DNA from: Marinobacter aromaticivorans
GTDB lineage: Bacteria > Pseudomonadota > Gammaproteobacteria > Pseudomonadales > Oleiphilaceae
NCBI RefSeq assembly: GCF_002806975.1
Contig: NZ_NIHD01000020.1
Span: 1-40,016, forward strand
Length of the DNA stretch: 40,016 bases
Reading direction: 5' to 3'
Made by a program: the position numbers and the translations under genes
The notes under the pieces: model-generated
Databases searched by the model: none
What the model saw: only the letters and a program-made list of their open reading frames with translations
What the model was told of the DNA's origin: nothing
Shown here: piece by piece, positions 39,901-40,016 of the stretch
How the letters are laid out: each line of letters starts with the position of its first letter
Position numbering within the stretch: the stretch's first letter is position 1

Positions 39901-40016
39901 GTGTGCCCTAACAAAAGTTCGTCGAATAATTTGTAGCTTAAGGTTATAATTGCAGAAAGCATCGACGGAGCTACTGCAATGGGTCGACCCGTTATTCCTT
40001 TGATCATTACAGACCA
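39901..40016 (+). mobile_element. IS630-family element, left end (partial)
   Basis: The terminal repeat GTGTGCCCTAACAAAAGTTC continues to about 39923 and is complementary to 90-112 with one mismatch. It is preceded by TA, the target dinucleotide. A TATAAT at 39945-39950 may be the transposase -10. The element runs off the right edge. Confidence 0.82.
39979..40016 (+). CDS. IS630-family transposase, N-terminal start
   Basis: ATG 39979 opens MGRPVIPLIITD and leaves the window. GGAG (39967-39970) lies 8 bp upstream. Only the first 12 codons are visible, so the family is assigned through the shared terminal repeat and TA flank. Confidence 0.65.
   Translation, partial: MGRPVIPLIITD

Overview
The window looks like accessory DNA of a marine or halophilic gammaproteobacterium; a Marinobacter-like host is an inference from the ectoine synthase, the OMPLA phospholipase, the acyl-CoA catabolic genes and the plasmid-type genes. 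It is a mosaic of working operons separated by broken genes and transposon remnants. Both edges lie inside copies of the same IS630-type element in the same orientation (right end at 1-112, left end at 39901-40016). The stretch is therefore either an IS-bounded unit or an assembly contig that stops in a multicopy IS.

Region by region. 115-7954: acyl-CoA catabolism, with a 5'-truncated acyl-CoA synthetase, a two-module acyl-CoA dehydrogenase and a crotonase on +, facing a nitroreductase / membrane transporter / nitronate-monooxygenase-family operon on -, plus the effector-domain remnant of an IclR regulator. 8413-9693: MarR regulator and universal stress protein. 9839-11174: a MipA/OmpV remnant, a HigBA toxin-antitoxin module with a very good promoter, and an MBL-fold exonuclease remnant. 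11376-16351: GC-rich HlyD / RbbA-like / ABC-2 permease export operon. 16398-17519: pldA. 17705-18480: broken IS5, Tn3 transposase and resolvase pieces next to a RelBE-type module (18603-19173). 19251-23137: a second universal stress/MarR pair with an EmrAB-type efflux pump. 23356-23751: ectC without ectA or ectB. 24335-25738: a response regulator-PAS-GGDEF protein.

25880-37943 resembles plasmid or integrative-element backbone. It holds two KfrA-like coiled-coil proteins, integrase and Tn3 remnants, a DsbA-like thiol oxidoreductase whose start may be hidden in a hairpin, a run of unknown small and membrane genes, a frameshifted secreted HNH nuclease, and a compact group made of a CoiA-like nuclease, an unknown 156-aa protein, a Tus-family replication-terminator protein and a divergent SF1 helicase. 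I regard this last group as the best candidate for an undescribed system.

38318-39900 is a pol V locus broken twice. A complete IS1595-family element with an 8-bp target duplication sits exactly in the middle of the LexA box of umuD, and umuC is cut after about 25 codons by the IS630 copy at the right edge. I saw no tRNA, rRNA or CRISPR array.
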